Assembly: GCA_902783025.1 (NCBI GenBank) | Contig: CACZPH010000130.1 | Location: 1 to 34,882 of the forward strand | Direction of reading: 5' to 3' | Origin: an uncultured Eubacteriales bacterium | GTDB lineage: Bacteria > Bacillota > Clostridia > Christensenellales > Pumilibacteraceae | DNA length: 34,882 nucleotides | Part shown: positions 7,119 through 14,346 of the stretch, in pieces | How the letters are laid out: each line of letters starts with the position of its first letter | Position numbering within the stretch: position 1 is the stretch's first letter | Notes under the pieces: model-generated | The model's input: only the letters and a program-made list of their open reading frames with translations | Databases searched by the model: none | Told to the model about the DNA's origin: nothing | Translations under genes and position numbers: made by a program

Positions 7119-9755
7119 TTATTTAAGTTGAAGGTTTTCAATCTCAGCCATCCAACCGTAGAAGGTCGTGATGTCGGGAGTTACGGTATCCATCTTAACT
7201 CTCTGCGGAGAGAATACGATAACGTTCTGTCTCTGATATACGGGGATCTCTACCGCCCAGTCGATAATGATGTCAAGGCAATCTTTGTACATAGCCTTTC
7301 TCTCGGACTGGTCAAGCGACTTACGCGCGTCAAGGATAAGCTGGTTAAGTTCAGCGTCATCGATGTCGTACATATAGTTAGATCCACCGGCAGCCTTACC
7401 TTCCATACCGGAGAAGTAAATCTGATACATATCGGGATCTACCGTAGCGCCCCATGCCGCGCACCACATATCCGCTTTATCGGCCTTGATTTTATCCCAA
7501 AGTTCGGACGAGTTTGCAAGGTCGGTAACTTTGAGGTCGATGCCGATAGCCTTAAGAGCTACCGAAGCTTCGGTAAGCATGTTGAATGCGGGGTGATCGC
7601 CTTTGCCGTCTGCGGGAACAAGAGCTTCAAAACTCGTTCTGCCGCCTTCGGGAGCAGCGGTAACTTTACCATCGGAAACGGTGTAACCCGCCTTCTCGAA
7701 GAATCCGAGAGCAGCGGCCTTAGCGGCAGCTACTTTCTCATCAAGGCTCATACCTGCGGTATAAATCGAATTACCGTTTACGTCGGTGGAGAAAGCTACC
7801 TTGTATCCTTCGTCAGCCGCCTGAGGAGCTGCCCAGGAGGTGTTGGAGATAGGATAGTTGATAACGCTTGCTCTCTCGTGATAGTACGAGTTAACGGACA
7901 TGTCTCTGTAAACGGAAATAACTGTCGCAAGACCTTTACGAAGGTTCTTGGATTTGGTCGAAGATCCGTCGGTGCCTACTTTTATCGCCTTTGCGCTCAT
8001 ACCGCAATAGCCGTAGCCGAGGTTATCAACCGCGTTGATGGTAACCTTATCGCCGTAAAGAGTTCCGTTGCTGTTAGCGTCCTGAATTGCCTTGATGGCA
8101 ACGTCGTTGAACGAAGGATCGGTAATATCGATAGTTCCGGTAATTACGCCGTTAAGCTTATCTTTATCCTGCGATTCTACAAACTGAACGTTACCGGTAA
8201 GAGGAGAGCCGAGATAATAGTTCTCGTTAGCGGCGAAAGTTACTACGCCGTTCTCATACTTAACGAACTTGTAAGGACCTGCACCCATGGGCTTCGTGGT
8301 CTTGCTTCTTACAGTCGAGATATCGCCCTTATCGAAGCCGAATTTGCCCTGAGCATAGTTATATTTGCTTTCGTCTCCATAGTAGTGCATCGGGGTAACG
8401 GTTACGCCGAGCTGATAGATAGCGGTAGCGTCTACTTCGGTAAGGGTTACCTTTACGCCGAAGTCGCCGGTCTTCTCGATACCGGTAATGGTGCTTGCCG
8501 AAGTTCCGGTCGTAACAGCCTTGACCATATCTGCGCTGAGTCTTTCAGCAATAAGAGCGGGTACGGAAGAAGCTGCGGCTTCTCTATTAAGTCCGCTATC
8601 GGAAACGTCGTAGCCGTAAGCCTTAAACAAGCAGTTCCAATAATCGTCGATAGTGGGAACGTTGGTTCCTTCCATGGTGTAGGTCTTACCGTTAGAATCC
8701 TTAAAATAAGGCGTACCCTTATATCTCGTGCCGGTATATGCGGCAACGGCGGTGGGCTCGTCGTCATCGTTCGCTTCGGATACGTAAACGAGATCCGCGT
8801 CAGCGGTTTCAGCGGTAGCGGCAACGTATTTAGCTTCTCCGATAGAGAATTCTACGTCTTCGTCGGCAACGTCTTCGGGCGCTACGGTATAAAGATCGAA
8901 GTAGTTGGTCTTATCGCCTTCGGTCGTCGCACCGTAAACGCCGGCAGCGTCCTCGCTGTACGCAACGCTACGTCCGCCGAATCCCCATGCGAACATACCG
9001 AGCGCTACTTCGTTATTGAAGCAATAGGAAAGATAACTGCCGTTGTTAGCCACGCAGTAATCAACGATTTCCTGAGCAAGCGCTTTACCTGCCGCATTGT
9101 ACGCGGTAATGAAAGCCGTCTTATCCGCTTCGGTATAATATGCCGCGTTATCATTGCTTTCGTTGACGAGGTCGTCGTCAATAAGTCTCCACTTAACCTG
9201 CATGCCCGCACGGTAAGCGTCCATACCTTTGATGGGAAGCGCGAAGAACGTGCTGGATCCGTCGTAAGAAGGATCGGCAAGAACGTACATCGAGAAGATT
9301 ACGTCGTCCGCGGTAAGCTGTTTGCCGTCCGAGAAGTATACGTCGTTACGCATATCGAAATCGTATACTACGGTTCCGTCTTCATTAGACGTAATAGTAA
9401 GATCCGCAAGTCCGTGATAAGCATAATCGGTTCCGTTATACTTAACGGTTTCGCCGGTCTTGCCCTTGTAGATGATAGCGCCGGTACGGTCGGAGGTAAG
9501 AAGTCCTACCTGAGTCATGCCCGCTACGTCCTGATCGTACGCGGTCTCCGCGAAGAACGGACTGAACTTCTCGTTAAAGTTGGAATAACCAACGCGAAGC
9601 GTCTTGCTGAAATCGGCGGATCTGGAGGGGGTATCCGGATTGTCCGGGGTCGGCTTCTTAGAGCTGCCGCTGTTTCCGCATCCGACAAGAGCGCTGCCCG
9701 CACCTACCGCCATGGTAGCGGCAAGAGCTAATGCAATGATTTTCTTTGTCTTCAT
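7119..9755 (-). CDS. oppA: Oligopeptide-binding lipoprotein OppA (SBP family 5), enlarged
   Basis: Extracellular substrate-binding lipoprotein. The signal peptide (MKTKKIIALALAATMAVGAG...) ends in lipobox LVGC with Cys26 as the lipidated residue, followed by a Ser/Pro-rich linker. Family-5 features follow: RVGYSNFNEKFSPFF near 54-68, YFSDGKQLTADDVIFSM near 140-156, and GAGPYKFVKYENG in the second lobe. Near the C-terminus is DMYQIYFSGMEG, and it ends with the usual VYQRQNVIVFS stretch. Total length is 878 aa versus about 520-600 for typical OppA/DppA. Most of the excess lies at about 185-420, inside the first lobe. AAAGGAG is placed correctly before the ATG. The gene follows the 195-aa membrane protein after 60 bases without a convincing promoter of its own. 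Confidence 0.93.
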   Translation of the reverse strand: MKTKKIIALALAATMAVGAGSALVGCGNSGSSKKPTPDNPDTPSRSADFSKTLRVGYSNFNEKFSPFFAETAYDQDVAGMTQVGLLTSDRTGAIIYKGKTGETVKYNGTDYAYHGLADLTITSNEDGTVVYDFDMRNDVYFSDGKQLTADDVIFSMYVLADPSYDGSSTFFALPIKGMDAYRAGMQVKWRLIDDDLVNESNDNAAYYTEADKTAFITAYNAAGKALAQEIVDYCVANNGSYLSYCFNNEVALGMFAWGFGGRSVAYSEDAAGVYGATTEGDKTNYFDLYTVAPEDVADEDVEFSIGEAKYVAATAETADADLVYVSEANDDDEPTAVAAYTGTRYKGTPYFKDSNGKTYTMEGTNVPTIDDYWNCLFKAYGYDVSDSGLNREAAASSVPALIAERLSADMVKAVTTGTSASTITGIEKTGDFGVKVTLTEVDATAIYQLGVTVTPMHYYGDESKYNYAQGKFGFDKGDISTVRSKTTKPMGAGPYKFVKYENGVVTFAANENYYLGSPLTGNVQFVESQDKDKLNGVITGTIDITDPSFNDVAIKAIQDANSNGTLYGDKVTINAVDNLGYGYCGMSAKAIKVGTDGSSTKSKNLRKGLATVISVYRDMSVNSYYHERASVINYPISNTSWAAPQAADEGYKVAFSTDVNGNSIYTAGMSLDEKVAAAKAAALGFFEKAGYTVSDGKVTAAPEGGRTSFEALVPADGKGDHPAFNMLTEASVALKAIGIDLKVTDLANSSELWDKIKADKADMWCAAWGATVDPDMYQIYFSGMEGKAAGGSNYMYDIDDAELNQLILDARKSLDQSERKAMYKDCLDIIIDWAVEIPVYQRQNVIVFSPQRVKMDTVTPDITTFYGWMAEIENLQLK

Positions 9756-9815
9756 TTTTTATCTCCTTTATAAAAAAATTTACTGTTTTTATGTAAACCC
9801 CGTAAGGGATAAACA

Positions 9816-10403
9816 TCATTTGTTTTCCGCTTCGTCTTGCTTGACGGGGCTTTTCTCGGCGGGTCTGAAGCCGTACTTGCGGGAGATCACGAAAACCGCG
9901 ACCGTAGAGGCAATGACGAATAAGTCAAGCAGCACAAGAGTGATAAAGTAACCGGTCTGCGTACCGAAAAAGTCTTCTCTCGCAGCCGTGATTATCACGA
10001 ACACCGTATAACCTATCAGCCGCGCCGCCGCGCAAACCGCCGCCGCCATCGAATAGACGGGAATACGCTTGACCGTCTTGGTAAAGACGTATTCGCGGAT
10101 AGGGTCCTTCGCTATCAGAAGCATTACCGCCTTGTACGAGAGCAACAAAACCGCGATGAGTTCGAGCACGTAGAAAGCGAGTACGTACGCGGTATTAAGC
10201 ATTCCTTTTGCAGGTAAAACGCCGCACACCGTCGCGGATACGAGAGCAACCAAAGTAAGCAAGGCGAGCGCAAGGTTGAACTTAACGCGCGACGAGCCGG
10301 TGTACTCGTAGAGAATGCCGCAGTAAACGTAATTGCCGTTACTGTCCTTGCGAAAATCCTCGAGATATGCCCGTCTGCCTTTCTTTTTGTTCTTGCTGCT
10401 CAA
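9816..10403 (-). CDS. Four-helix membrane protein of unknown function, first gene of the opp transcript
   Basis: It encodes 195 residues: a very basic N-terminus (SSKNKKKGRRAY), a short region with NYVYCGILYEYTG, then four hydrophobic helices at about 42-61, 70-95, 117-140 and 148-170, and a charged tail. The start is a TTG codon. AAAGGAG lies 5 bases upstream of it, and no ATG in the same frame gives a better fit, so the TTG choice is well supported. The gene sits between the structured leader and oppA, in the same direction and 60 bases apart, so it is probably co-transcribed with the peptide transporter. I do not recognise the family. It lacks enzyme motifs; an accessory or sensory role in peptide uptake is inference from position only. 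Confidence 0.8.
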   Translation of the reverse strand: MSSKNKKKGRRAYLEDFRKDSNGNYVYCGILYEYTGSSRVKFNLALALLTLVALVSATVCGVLPAKGMLNTAYVLAFYVLELIAVLLLSYKAVMLLIAKDPIREYVFTKTVKRIPVYSMAAAVCAAARLIGYTVFVIITAAREDFFGTQTGYFITLVLLDLFVIASTVAVFVISRKYGFRPAEKSPVKQDEAENK

Positions 10404-10552
10404 TATCGCTCCTTTGCCGAAATTAAAAAGTTGCCGAAATTATTTCCCCTATACAGAATTTATTCAGGCAACGACTCCGAGTAGCGCCGCGTTTGCAGCG
10501 GCTTGTTATAAACGAGAGGTTATAATATGCCCCAACCCGTTTATAATGACTT
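10404..10552 (-). promoter_or_regulatory. Structured 5' leader with alternative hairpins (candidate attenuator or riboswitch)
   Basis: Between the promoter and the TTG start the transcript can form, in order, four structures. (a) A 9-bp stem TTATAAACG/CGTTTATAA capped by GGTT/AACC, at the very 5' end (10506-10546). (b) GCCGC/GCGGC with a 7-nt loop. (c) GGCG-ACTC/GAGT-TGCC. (d) GTTGCC/GGCAAC (10430-10472) followed by five U residues, which looks like an intrinsic terminator. Structures b and c share bases, and c and d share bases, as in antiterminator/terminator switches. The 12-bp repeat TTGCCGAAATTA (plus strand) occurs at 10414-10425 and 10431-10442. The copy nearest the start abuts the AGGAG, so the same UUGCC could also mask the ribosome binding site. 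It matches no known riboswitch class that I recognise. Confidence 0.55.
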
Positions 10553-10581
10553 ATTTTAGCACTCTGACCCGCTAAAGTCAA
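10553..10581 (-). promoter_or_regulatory. Sigma-A-type promoter for the opp operon
   Basis: TTGACT, a 17-base spacer and TAAAAT read leftward, each hexamer one mismatch from consensus. The predicted transcript start, near 10546, coincides with the first base of the leader's first hairpin. No other comparable promoter is visible before oppA, so this one probably serves the whole leftward block to the terminator at 1361. Confidence 0.75.
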
Positions 10582-10805
10582 TAGCTACTTTTATTTTAAA
10601 GTATTGAAATTTTTAATACCCCATATAAATTTTTTTGTATAACTTACGCGGTTACTATAATTCAGCGCTTATTGACGGCGCGCCTTAAGTATTATGCGAA
10701 AAAAGAAAACGCAAAATACGGGGAATACGGAATAATTATACACACAATATACAGGTTTTCGCGCGCGTGCGCACATATGCGCGCTTTATTATAGAAACGC
10801 GCGAG
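10582..10805. other. AT-rich intergenic stretch without a recognisable gene
   Basis: The region between the opp promoter and the terminator of the feo operon contains no open frame with a ribosome binding site. It is AT-rich, with an imperfect palindrome near 10601-10619 (GTATT...AATAC), and contains one GC-rich alternating tract, listed separately. I see no RNA gene in it. Confidence 0.6.
10760..10784. repeat. 25-bp strictly alternating pyrimidine-purine tract
   Basis: Bases 10760-10784 alternate pyrimidine and purine without a break and include the 8-bp palindrome GTGCGCAC. Its flanking GCGCGC arms are also mutually complementary. Such sequences favour left-handed or cruciform DNA under negative supercoiling. 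It lies in an otherwise AT-rich intergenic stretch. Confidence 0.6.
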
Positions 10806-10849
10806 AAAAACAAACCTTCCGCTCAGGACTTGCGACCTGAACGGAAGGT
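10806..10849 (-). terminator. Intrinsic terminator of the feo-ABC-HMA operon
   Basis: Two stem segments, 8 bp (ACCTTCCG/CGGAAGGT) and 5 bp (TCAGG/CCTGA), are separated by one mismatch, with an 8-nt loop. On the minus strand they are followed by TTTGTTTTT. It lies just beyond the stop codon of the HMA-domain gene. Confidence 0.85.
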
Positions 10850-10865
10850 CGATCCTTAAATATTT

Positions 10866-11126
10866 TTATCCGCGCTTAAAAAACGAGAATAATCCTTTCT
10901 TGACGTAATCTTCGCTCTTGTACGACAAAACGCGGTATCCGGTCGGATCGATCGCCGCGCGGACGGCTTCTTCGGGAATATCCGTTTCGGACAATATTAC
11001 CGTTTCGCCTTTTGAAGCGGACGAAGTCACCTTCTTGACCTCAAAATTCTTGCGGACTACGTCGCTAACGTGCGTTTCGCACATTCCGCAACGCATTCCG
11101 TCTATCTTTAACGTGATTTTTTTCAT
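10866..11126 (-). CDS. Heavy-metal-associated (HMA) domain protein, copper-chaperone-like
   Basis: 86 residues. An HMA ferredoxin-like fold is predicted, with the metal-binding CxxC loop at 13-16 (GMRCGMCETHV) and the usual GY near the end of the fold (PTGYRVLSY). A short basic tail (KKGLFSFFKRG) follows. Such proteins bind soft metals, usually Cu(I), and pass them to a membrane pump or protect the cytoplasm. AGGAG sits before the ATG, and the gene follows the ABC permease after 9 bases. There is no copper ATPase nearby. It ends an operon that begins with ferrous-iron uptake genes, so its real metal or partner is uncertain. Confidence 0.88.
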   Translation of the reverse strand: MKKITLKIDGMRCGMCETHVSDVVRKNFEVKKVTSSASKGETVILSETDIPEEAVRAAIDPTGYRVLSYKSEDYVKKGLFSFFKRG

Positions 11127-11135
11127 TTTACGCTC

Positions 11136-13415
11136 CTATTCGGCGCCTTTGAGCGCCTCTACCATATTGATCTTTTTGTTTTTGCGCGCGACCATAAGGC
11201 TTACGAGCAAGGATACGCCTAAGGTGAGCGCTATGCTGACCACGAACGTCAGCGGCCCTACCGCCATACCCATTTCGTACTCGGAAGCGAGCGCGTCTAT
11301 CAGCACGTCGAGCACCAACAGCCCGAGCGGGAATCCCGCTATCATGCCCACTACGGTAACCCATAAGTTCTGGCTTATCATCAGCCCGCCGATCTTTTTG
11401 TCCTTAAAGCCCAGCACCTTGAGCGTCGCCATTTCGCGGTAGCGTTCGGTATAACTCATTACGCCGAGGTTGTACAGCACGACTATTCCGAGTACGACCG
11501 CCGCGACGATGAATACGACGATCATGATTATCATTATTTCCATAAACGAGTCGAACGTCTCGACTATTTCGCTCTTTGCCTGCACGCTCTTGATAGCCGT
11601 ATCCGACGCTACGTCCGCTTTTTGGGTGGACGTGTATATCGAATCGGGCTTGAAATCAATACCAAGCGACTTAGCGTAAGCGTCGGTAATTACGATATTT
11701 TCGGTAACCGAACGCAGTATTCCGCTGACCTTGAGCGTATACGGCGTGTTTGTGCCGTAAGGATAGACGGTTATCGTACTGCCCGCACCGATGCCGAATT
11801 CCTTGGCGAGTCGTTTGCAGACGTACGCGCCGTCGGAAGACAGCGTTTTCCTGCGGTCGTCGGTGCCGATAAAGCGGTATTTGTCTTTCGTGACCGAATA
11901 AACGTCGAGCGAAACGGCTTTCGCTTTGAGTTCGACGGGTATGCTCGCGCTCCAGTCTCCGTCGTACTTAGCGATGAGCGCGCTACGCTCTTCGTCGGTA
12001 GCCGTCTGCGCTACGTAAATGCGCGAAGAATAGTTCATAGCGTCTTCGTAATACGTCTTGAGGAATGCGTTGACGGTGTCGTTCATCGCCATTACCGCGA
12101 CGATGATGACCATACACCCGACTATGCCGAGCAAACTCATTCCCGTGCGCGCCTTGTGACGGAATATATCGCGTAAATTCCAGCGCGTTCCGAAAGATAG
12201 TTTGTGGAAAAGTTTCGTCTTTTCGATAAGAAGCGGTTTGACTTTCCTGGGTACGTACGGCCGCAAAGCGTCAGCCGCCGTGCCCGCGAGCATCCTGCGC
12301 GTCGACAGAAAACCGATAAGAGTCAGCGCCGCGATTATGCCGAGCATGATAAACACGCAGAAAAGCGGCTTATACAGTTTCCATTCCGGCATATCGAAGT
12401 ACGTTCCCATCATGCCGTCGGGATTCATGATTATCCAGGCGATCCCGTAGCCCAGTCCCGTCCCCAAAATCGTGCCTACGAGCGCGATAAACAGCGCGTA
12501 CGACGTGTAATGCAACAGTATACGCCTGTTTTTGAATCCGAGAGCCTTGAGCGTGCCGATCTGCGTTTTTTCCTTAGCCGTGAGTCGGTGCATCGTCGTT
12601 ACCATGGTAAGCACGGCTATCGCAAGGAAGAGTACCGGCACTATCGAGCCCATCGTCTTGCCCTCCTTCGCTTCGCCTTGAGATTCGGCGTACGAAACGG
12701 TCTCGTCGCGCGATAAAATCATATACGTATTGCCGAGAGCGGCGTTAGCTGTCTCGGTAAACTTACTCTTGGACATCGACGAAATTACGTTGATCTGCGG
12801 ATAGTACGCCATACCCGTCTTTGCAAGATACGCCGCCGGAGAAACGTACGCGAAAGCGTACTTGGCAAGGTCCGGCATAAGCTGCGTTTCGTCGCGCGTG
12901 CATATCATGTATTCGCCCGACTTGATAAACCCGCGTACGGTAAACGTAAAATCAAAACCGTTGAACGTAAGCGTGAGGTCGTCGCCTTTTTTTACCTTGT
13001 TTTTGCTCGCGTACTGATCGGACAGCCAAAGTCCCTGCGTATCCGTTTCGTCGTACGCGTCGCCTTTTGTCACGATAAAAAACGATACTTCGGGGTTTTC
13101 GGTCACGGTAAGGGCGAGAGTGCGATCCTTGTCGCCGTTTACGCTCGCGTTGACCGAAACGTACCTGCTCGCGGCTTTTACGCCGTCGGCGGCGGATATC
13201 GCGTCCAGATCCGACTCCGTAAAGCCCGCCTCGCTTACTATGCGATAGTCGGCAAAACGCGTGTCGGAGAAAAATTTGCTCGTGTTTTGCTCGATGCTCA
13301 CCCACTCCATATTGAATCCGACGAACACGCCTATTCCGAGAGCGATCATGATGATCATCGAGATAAACTGCGCCTTGTACTGTCCCATAGTGCGCAATAA
13401 CTTCTTGAATAGCAT
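11136..13415 (-). CDS. ABC transporter permease with two FtsX-like domains (MacB/YknZ-like superfamily)
   Basis: 759 residues from the ATG at 13413-13415, chosen because AAGGAG lies 6 bases upstream, overlapping the end of the ATPase gene. An ATG 19 codons further upstream in this frame lies inside the ATPase gene and lacks support. Topology: an N-terminal helix (AQFISMIIMIALGIGVFVG), an extracytoplasmic domain of about 200 residues, and three helices with an FtsX motif (ALGFKNRRI). A second helix with its own extracytoplasmic domain follows, then three C-terminal helices with a second motif (VLGFKDKKI). This arrangement is usual for Gram-positive exporters or mechanotransmission systems dealing with antimicrobial peptides, lipids or lipoproteins rather than importers. 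The substrate is unknown. The gene is translationally linked to the ATPase. Confidence 0.9.
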   Translation of the reverse strand: MLFKKLLRTMGQYKAQFISMIIMIALGIGVFVGFNMEWVSIEQNTSKFFSDTRFADYRIVSEAGFTESDLDAISAADGVKAASRYVSVNASVNGDKDRTLALTVTENPEVSFFIVTKGDAYDETDTQGLWLSDQYASKNKVKKGDDLTLTFNGFDFTFTVRGFIKSGEYMICTRDETQLMPDLAKYAFAYVSPAAYLAKTGMAYYPQINVISSMSKSKFTETANAALGNTYMILSRDETVSYAESQGEAKEGKTMGSIVPVLFLAIAVLTMVTTMHRLTAKEKTQIGTLKALGFKNRRILLHYTSYALFIALVGTILGTGLGYGIAWIIMNPDGMMGTYFDMPEWKLYKPLFCVFIMLGIIAALTLIGFLSTRRMLAGTAADALRPYVPRKVKPLLIEKTKLFHKLSFGTRWNLRDIFRHKARTGMSLLGIVGCMVIIVAVMAMNDTVNAFLKTYYEDAMNYSSRIYVAQTATDEERSALIAKYDGDWSASIPVELKAKAVSLDVYSVTKDKYRFIGTDDRRKTLSSDGAYVCKRLAKEFGIGAGSTITVYPYGTNTPYTLKVSGILRSVTENIVITDAYAKSLGIDFKPDSIYTSTQKADVASDTAIKSVQAKSEIVETFDSFMEIMIIMIVVFIVAAVVLGIVVLYNLGVMSYTERYREMATLKVLGFKDKKIGGLMISQNLWVTVVGMIAGFPLGLLVLDVLIDALASEYEMGMAVGPLTFVVSIALTLGVSLLVSLMVARKNKKINMVEALKGAE

Positions 13416-13425
13416 TTTTCGCTCC

Positions 13426-14127
13426 TTACCAGTCGATATCGTCCGCGTTTGCGGGTTCGGGCTGGTCCACAACGGACAGAATTCTGCCGTTTTTTACCCG
13501 CACCACTACGTCCGCCATGCGCGCGATATTCTGGTTGTGCGTAACGATAATTATCGTTTTGTCATACGTGCGCGCCATTTTAAGCAAAAGTTTGAGCACC
13601 ATAACGCCCGTTTCGGAATCGAGCGCGCCCGTAGGCTCGTCGCAAAGCAAAACTTCGGGGTTTTTAGCGAGCGCACGCGCTATCGATACGCGCTGCTGTT
13701 CGCCGCCCGAAAGCTGCGACGGGAAGTTGTTGAGATGGTCGCTAAGCCCCACTTCTTCGATCATCTTGGTAGCCGAAAGCGCCTGCGGAGAAATCTCCTT
13801 GACGAGCGTAACGTTTTCGTGTACGGTAAGCGTGGGGATAAGATTGTAAAACTGGAATACGAATCCTACGGTTTTCGCCCTGTATTCGGCGAGTTCGTCG
13901 CCCGAGAGCGTCGATATATCCTTGCCTCCAACGACTATTTTGCCGCTCGTGGGACTGTCCAGACCGCCCAAAAGATTGAGAAGCGTGCTTTTGCCCGCGC
14001 CGGACGGTCCGAGTATTACGACGAATTTGCCCTTGTCGATACTAAGGTCCACGCCGTCGAGCGCCTTGAGTTCGTGTTCGCCGCTGACATATACGCGGCT
14101 GACCTGCTGAAATTCTATAAGTGCCAT
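13426..14127 (-). CDS. ABC transporter ATP-binding protein (MacB/LolD family)
   Basis: 233 residues with Walker A GPSGAGKS (about 40-47), signature LSGGEQQRVSIARAL, Walker B VLLCDEP followed by TGALD, and the switch histidine in IIIVTHNQ. This is the subfamily that works with FtsX-type permeases, and the permease is the next gene, so the two form one transporter. TAGGAGAT precedes the ATG. Upstream is the FeoB-associated gene with a strong hairpin in the 61-base gap. No separate promoter is visible, so expression probably comes from readthrough of the feo transcript, partly limited by that hairpin. Confidence 0.95.
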   Translation of the reverse strand: MALIEFQQVSRVYVSGEHELKALDGVDLSIDKGKFVVILGPSGAGKSTLLNLLGGLDSPTSGKIVVGGKDISTLSGDELAEYRAKTVGFVFQFYNLIPTLTVHENVTLVKEISPQALSATKMIEEVGLSDHLNNFPSQLSGGEQQRVSIARALAKNPEVLLCDEPTGALDSETGVMVLKLLLKMARTYDKTIIIVTHNQNIARMADVVVRVKNGRILSVVDQPEPANADDIDW

Positions 14128-14143
14128 TGTTATCTCCTAAATA

Positions 14144-14183
14144 AATCGACGCACTCCTGCGATTTGTGCGGAATGCGCCGATT
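14144..14183 (-). terminator. Hairpin between feo genes and ABC genes (partial terminator/attenuator)
   Basis: An imperfect stem of about 13-15 pairs (AATCG/CGATT, CGCA/TGCG, TCC/GGA with G-U pairs and one mismatch) with a small loop is followed on the minus strand by TTTATTT. The U tract is short and broken, so leaky termination or message processing is more likely than a full stop. Confidence 0.55.
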
Positions 14184-14188
14184 CGTCG

Positions 14189-14344
14189 TTATTTCTTTAT
14201 GTGGCTGCAACCTGCGCAGTGAGCGCAATTACCTCCACAGTCGCAGGACGTTTTGCCTTTTGCCTTGCGGACTATGGACGCGGCTATTACGCCGATCACA
14301 AGCGCCGCGCAACCGATTATCAACAAAACTTCCGCTACTCCCAT
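14189..14344 (-). CDS. FeoB-associated Cys-rich membrane protein
   Basis: 51 residues: one N-terminal membrane helix (GVAEVLLIIGCAALVIGVIA), a basic RKAKGK stop-transfer segment, then a cysteine cluster with six-residue-scale spacing (SCDCGGNCAHCAGCSH). This is the pattern of the small FeoB-associated family found just after feoB in Clostridia. The ATG at 14342-14344 is preferred because AAAGGAG lies 7 bases upstream, inside the end of feoB; an ATG further upstream in the frame would overlap feoB by 75 bases. The cysteines may hand Fe(II) to or from the transporter; this is inferred from family context. Confidence 0.9.
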   Translation of the reverse strand: MGVAEVLLIIGCAALVIGVIAASIVRKAKGKTSCDCGGNCAHCAGCSHIKK

Positions 14345-14346
14345 TT

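Noticed and set aside
7128-9731. Frame of 867 codons on the + strand, antisense along almost all of oppA
   Set aside because: It mirrors a real lipoprotein gene codon for codon, lacks a ribosome binding site and any domain, and is explained by the codon bias that makes antisense stop codons rare in this genome.
10482-10500. Known riboswitch (purine, c-di-GMP, THF, T-box) in the opp leader
   Set aside because: I compared remembered consensus cores for these classes and none fits; only the general switch-like folding can be supported.
13416-13472. Earlier ATG for the FtsX-like permease (19 residues longer)
   Set aside because: It lies inside the ATPase gene, and the later ATG has a good AAGGAG and starts with the usual short basic segment before the first helix.
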